Shown here one piece after another: positions 61,902-64,000 of a DNA stretch of 64,000 bases. The notes beneath the pieces are model-generated. The model saw only the letters and a list, made by a program, of their open reading frames with translations. It had not been told where the DNA came from and searched no databases. The translations under genes and the position numbers were made by a program. The DNA is from Micromonospora fulviviridis (lineage in GTDB: Bacteria > Actinomycetota > Actinomycetes > Mycobacteriales > Micromonosporaceae): NCBI RefSeq assembly GCF_014648395.1, contig NZ_BMRA01000012.1, positions 89,129 to 153,128 of the forward strand, in the 5' to 3' direction. The stretch's first letter is position 1; every line of letters begins with the position of its first letter.

Positions 61902-62384
61902 TCAGCGCACCGCGTCGGTCGCCGGCACCGCGCCCGGGCCCGGAACGGTGTCGTCCGCAGCACCCGGCCCGGCCGACCCGGTGGCCGCCCGGCGGGAATC
62001 CCACCACAGGCCCACGGCGGTCGCGACCGCGCCCAGGCCCTCCCAGGCGGCCACCCCGAAGAACCGGTCCGGGGCGACGTCGGAGAGCACCGCGATGCTG
62101 AAGACGGTGAAGGTGACCAGGCGGAACCAGACGGTGAACCGGTAGAACGGCCGCCACTCGGTGGCCACCGCGAGCAGGTAGTAGACCCCCATGTTGAACG
62201 AGGCCATCGAGGACGCGGTGAGGAACGTGCCGGTGTAGTCACCGGGGGCGCGTTCGGCCGGCACCTCGAAGCCGAGCAGGCGGAGCTGCGTCTCCGGCCA
62301 GATCAGCCCCAGGGCGCCGAGCACCAGCGCCAGGAGCCCGAAGACCGCGATCGTCCAGCCGGCGCCGGAGCGCGGCAGCCTCAT
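61902..62384 (-). CDS. Four-helix membrane protein of unknown function
   Basis: A 160-residue protein with four hydrophobic helices (about 9-30, 58-75, 83-102 and 108-125) and an Ala/Pro-rich C-terminal tail. The GGGGAGG ribosome site before ATG 62384 is excellent. A TAGCGT -10-like element lies about 50 bp upstream (62433-62438, minus strand). No enzyme motif is seen. It is transcribed ahead of the kinase gene, 30 bp from its start, and may be co-expressed with it. Confidence 0.8.
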   Translation of the reverse strand: MRLPRSGAGWTIAVFGLLALVLGALGLIWPETQLRLLGFEVPAERAPGDYTGTFLTASSMASFNMGVYYLLAVATEWRPFYRFTVWFRLVTFTVFSIAVLSDVAPDRFFGVAAWEGLGAVATAVGLWWDSRRAATGSAGPGAADDTVPGPGAVPATDAVR

Positions 62385-62490
62385 CCGTTCCTCCCCAACC
62401 CGCGGCCGTCGGCGTGGACGGCCCTGGCCCCCACGCTAACCGCCCCCTCCGACGGACACATCCCCGGAACCGGCAGAACTGGGGGCGGGA

Positions 62491-64000
62491 TCAGTGCCCG
62501 GCGAGGCGGGCGCGGAGCGCGTCGGCGACGGCCCGTTCGCTGCGCTGCTCGGTGGCGTACGCCAGCCGTACCGCCTCCTCGGCGCTGGCCAGCGCCTCGG
62601 CGGGACGGCCGCAGGCGGAGAGCGCCTCGGCCAGCACCATCCGCGCGACGACCTGGCTGCGCACGTCCTCGGCCGGAGCGGACACCGCCCGCTGCGCCCA
62701 GTCCAGCGCCTGCTCCCGCTGGCCGTGGGCCAGCAGCGCGGACGCGTACCGGGCGATGGTCTGCCGGCGGGAGAAGAGCAGCGACGGGGTGTTGGCGGCG
62801 GCGGTGGCGACCGGGGCGAGCAACCCCACGGCGGTCGCCGAATCGCCGGCCGCGAGCCGGGCCACGGCGAGCAGCACCCGGGGCCCCACCTGGGCCGGGG
62901 CCTGCGGGTTGTGGGGCTCCACAGTGGTCAGCACCGACCGGGCCTCCCGCTCGGCGGTCTCGGCGTCGCCCATGTCCAGCGCCACGAATCCGCGCAGCGT
63001 CCCGGCCATCCCGGTGAGCAGCGGGTGCGCGGTGCGATCGGCGTACGCGAGGGCGTCGGTGAGCAGGTCGGCGGCGTGCTCCGGCTCGCCCAGCCCGCGC
63101 GCCACCACCCCGCGCACGACCAGCGCGAAGCCCTGACCCCAGTCGTCGCCGACCTCGGCGAACTCCCGGTACGCCCGGCGCGCCGCGCGGTCCGCCTCGC
63201 CCAGCTCACCCAGCTCGGCGGTGGCGTACGCCTCGACGGCGCGGAGCGTGCCCACCGCCCACGCCTCGCCGACCCGCTCGCCGAACGGCAGGAACACCTG
63301 CGCCAGACGGCACGCCTCGCGCAGCCGGCCGGCGAGCAGCCGGGCGAACGCGGTGGTGCCGCGCAGCCAGGCCCGCCCGTACGGGTCCTTCAGCTCGGCG
63401 AAGAGCCGGGCGGCCCGGCCGAGCACCGCGTCGGTGCCGGCGAAGTCGCCCCGGGTGGTGGACACCCAGGCCAGGTTCTGCAACGACCAGGCCTGCCCGC
63501 GCGGGTCCCGGGCGGCGAGGCTGACCTGGTAGGAGGCGGCCAGCCGGCTGCTCGCCTGGCCCAGGCGGCCGGCGATGAAGTCGGCCATGCCGAGCCGGCG
63601 CATCGCCGAGGCGCGCAGGGTGGGCAGGTTGGCCGCGGTGGCCACCTGCAACGCCTCCTGCCAGCTCCGCTCGGCCCGGGCGGCGTCGCCCAGCGTCTGG
63701 TGGGCCTGCCCGGCCAGCAGCAGCGCGCTGGTCCGGGTGGCCGCCGCGTCACCGGCGTTGGCGGCGATCTTCTCGGCGAAGGCGAGCGCGTCGGCCGGGC
63801 GGCCGATCTGGAGCAGCGCCCGGGCGTGCACCACCCGATCGGCCAGCGGCACCCTGTCGCGGGCCAGCTCGGCGGCGCGTTCGGCGTACTCGACGGCCAT
63901 CGCCGGCTCCCCCGACCGCAGCGCGCGGCGGGCGGCCCGGCCCAGCGCGGCGACGCCCAGCGGGACCACCGCCCGGGCCGGCGCGTCCGGACGGAGCTTG
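62491..64000 (-). CDS. C-terminal TPR region of a large protein (truncated by window edge)
   Basis: The frame runs off the right end of the window; 503 residues are visible and no start is inside. The visible part is an Ala/Leu/Arg-rich alpha-helical solenoid with about twelve TPR-like helix pairs, such as AVEYAERAAELARD and AERSWQEALQVATAANLPTL. In actinomycetes such tails end large ATPase/adenylate-cyclase-like or AfsR-type regulators, but the N-terminal domains are outside, so no function is assigned. A GTG at 63969 is unlikely to be the true start because coding character continues upstream of it. Confidence 0.85.
   Translation of the reverse strand, partial: KLRPDAPARAVVPLGVAALGRAARRALRSGEPAMAVEYAERAAELARDRVPLADRVVHARALLQIGRPADALAFAEKIAANAGDAAATRTSALLLAGQAHQTLGDAARAERSWQEALQVATAANLPTLRASAMRRLGMADFIAGRLGQASSRLAASYQVSLAARDPRGQAWSLQNLAWVSTTRGDFAGTDAVLGRAARLFAELKDPYGRAWLRGTTAFARLLAGRLREACRLAQVFLPFGERVGEAWAVGTLRAVEAYATAELGELGEADRAARRAYREFAEVGDDWGQGFALVVRGVVARGLGEPEHAADLLTDALAYADRTAHPLLTGMAGTLRGFVALDMGDAETAEREARSVLTTVEPHNPQAPAQVGPRVLLAVARLAAGDSATAVGLLAPVATAAANTPSLLFSRRQTIARYASALLAHGQREQALDWAQRAVSAPAEDVRSQVVARMVLAEALSACGRPAEALASAEEAVRLAYATEQRSERAVADALRARLAGH

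Overview
The window is very GC-rich with strongly GC-biased third codon positions, many GTG starts and many 4-bp stop/start overlaps. Its gene neighbourhoods match those of Actinobacteria. The protein types and intergenic repeats suggest a filamentous Micromonosporaceae chromosome (Micromonospora-like), but genus is an inference. No rRNA, tRNA, CRISPR array, transposase or integrase was seen.

Layout. (1) 1-8200 is a co-directional run that looks like a chromosomal type IV secretion-like machine: a truncated upstream gene, a two-helix membrane protein, a VirB4/TraC-type ATPase, a polytopic VirB6-like protein, a membrane-anchored NTF2-like protein, a membrane-anchored lysozyme-like/M23 wall hydrolase and a hypothetical protein. 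No relaxase is visible. (2) 8208-17059 holds a small anchored protein, a large secreted subtilase divergent from a TrmB/LuxR-type regulator, and an orphan FtsK/SpoIIIE-like protein with damaged P-loops coupled to a coiled-coil membrane protein. (3) 17115-28615 is a housekeeping block (folE, ftsH, hpt, tilS, zinc protease, D-Ala-D-Ala carboxypeptidase, divergent ppa) also known from Mycobacterium, here interrupted by a GlxA/AdpA-type regulator and a gamma-glutamyltransferase. (4) 28678-35602 carries type VII secretion genes eccD, eccC and mycP without eccB, eccE or WXG100 genes. Two PAP2 phosphatases follow. (5) 37279-43540 is the marP-NUDIX-tlpA-nth block and crp, with capA-like and cbiZ genes inserted. 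(6) 43704-56308 holds a phosphoesterase, an amide hydrolase with an amino-acid permease, and a TetR-led acyl-CoA catabolism operon (AtuA-like protein, two acyl-CoA dehydrogenases, both acyl-CoA carboxylase subunits). (7) 56367-64000 holds a GH25 lysozyme, a secreted tripeptidyl aminopeptidase, a repeat protein with a likely leaderless mRNA, a Ser/Thr kinase, a membrane protein and a truncated TPR protein.

The most unusual signals are a ~54-bp palindromic repeat lying in frame inside eccC with a second copy downstream of mycP; two related intergenic modules in the carboxylase operon, each a 20-codon mini-ORF bridging two genes by stop/start overlap, plus a third 18-codon bridging mini-ORF in the type IV-like operon; AdpA-like sites in front of an AdpA-family gene; and a folE reading frame that extends back to a CTG overlapping the ftsH stop. 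Gene functions are assigned from motifs read by eye; no database search was run.
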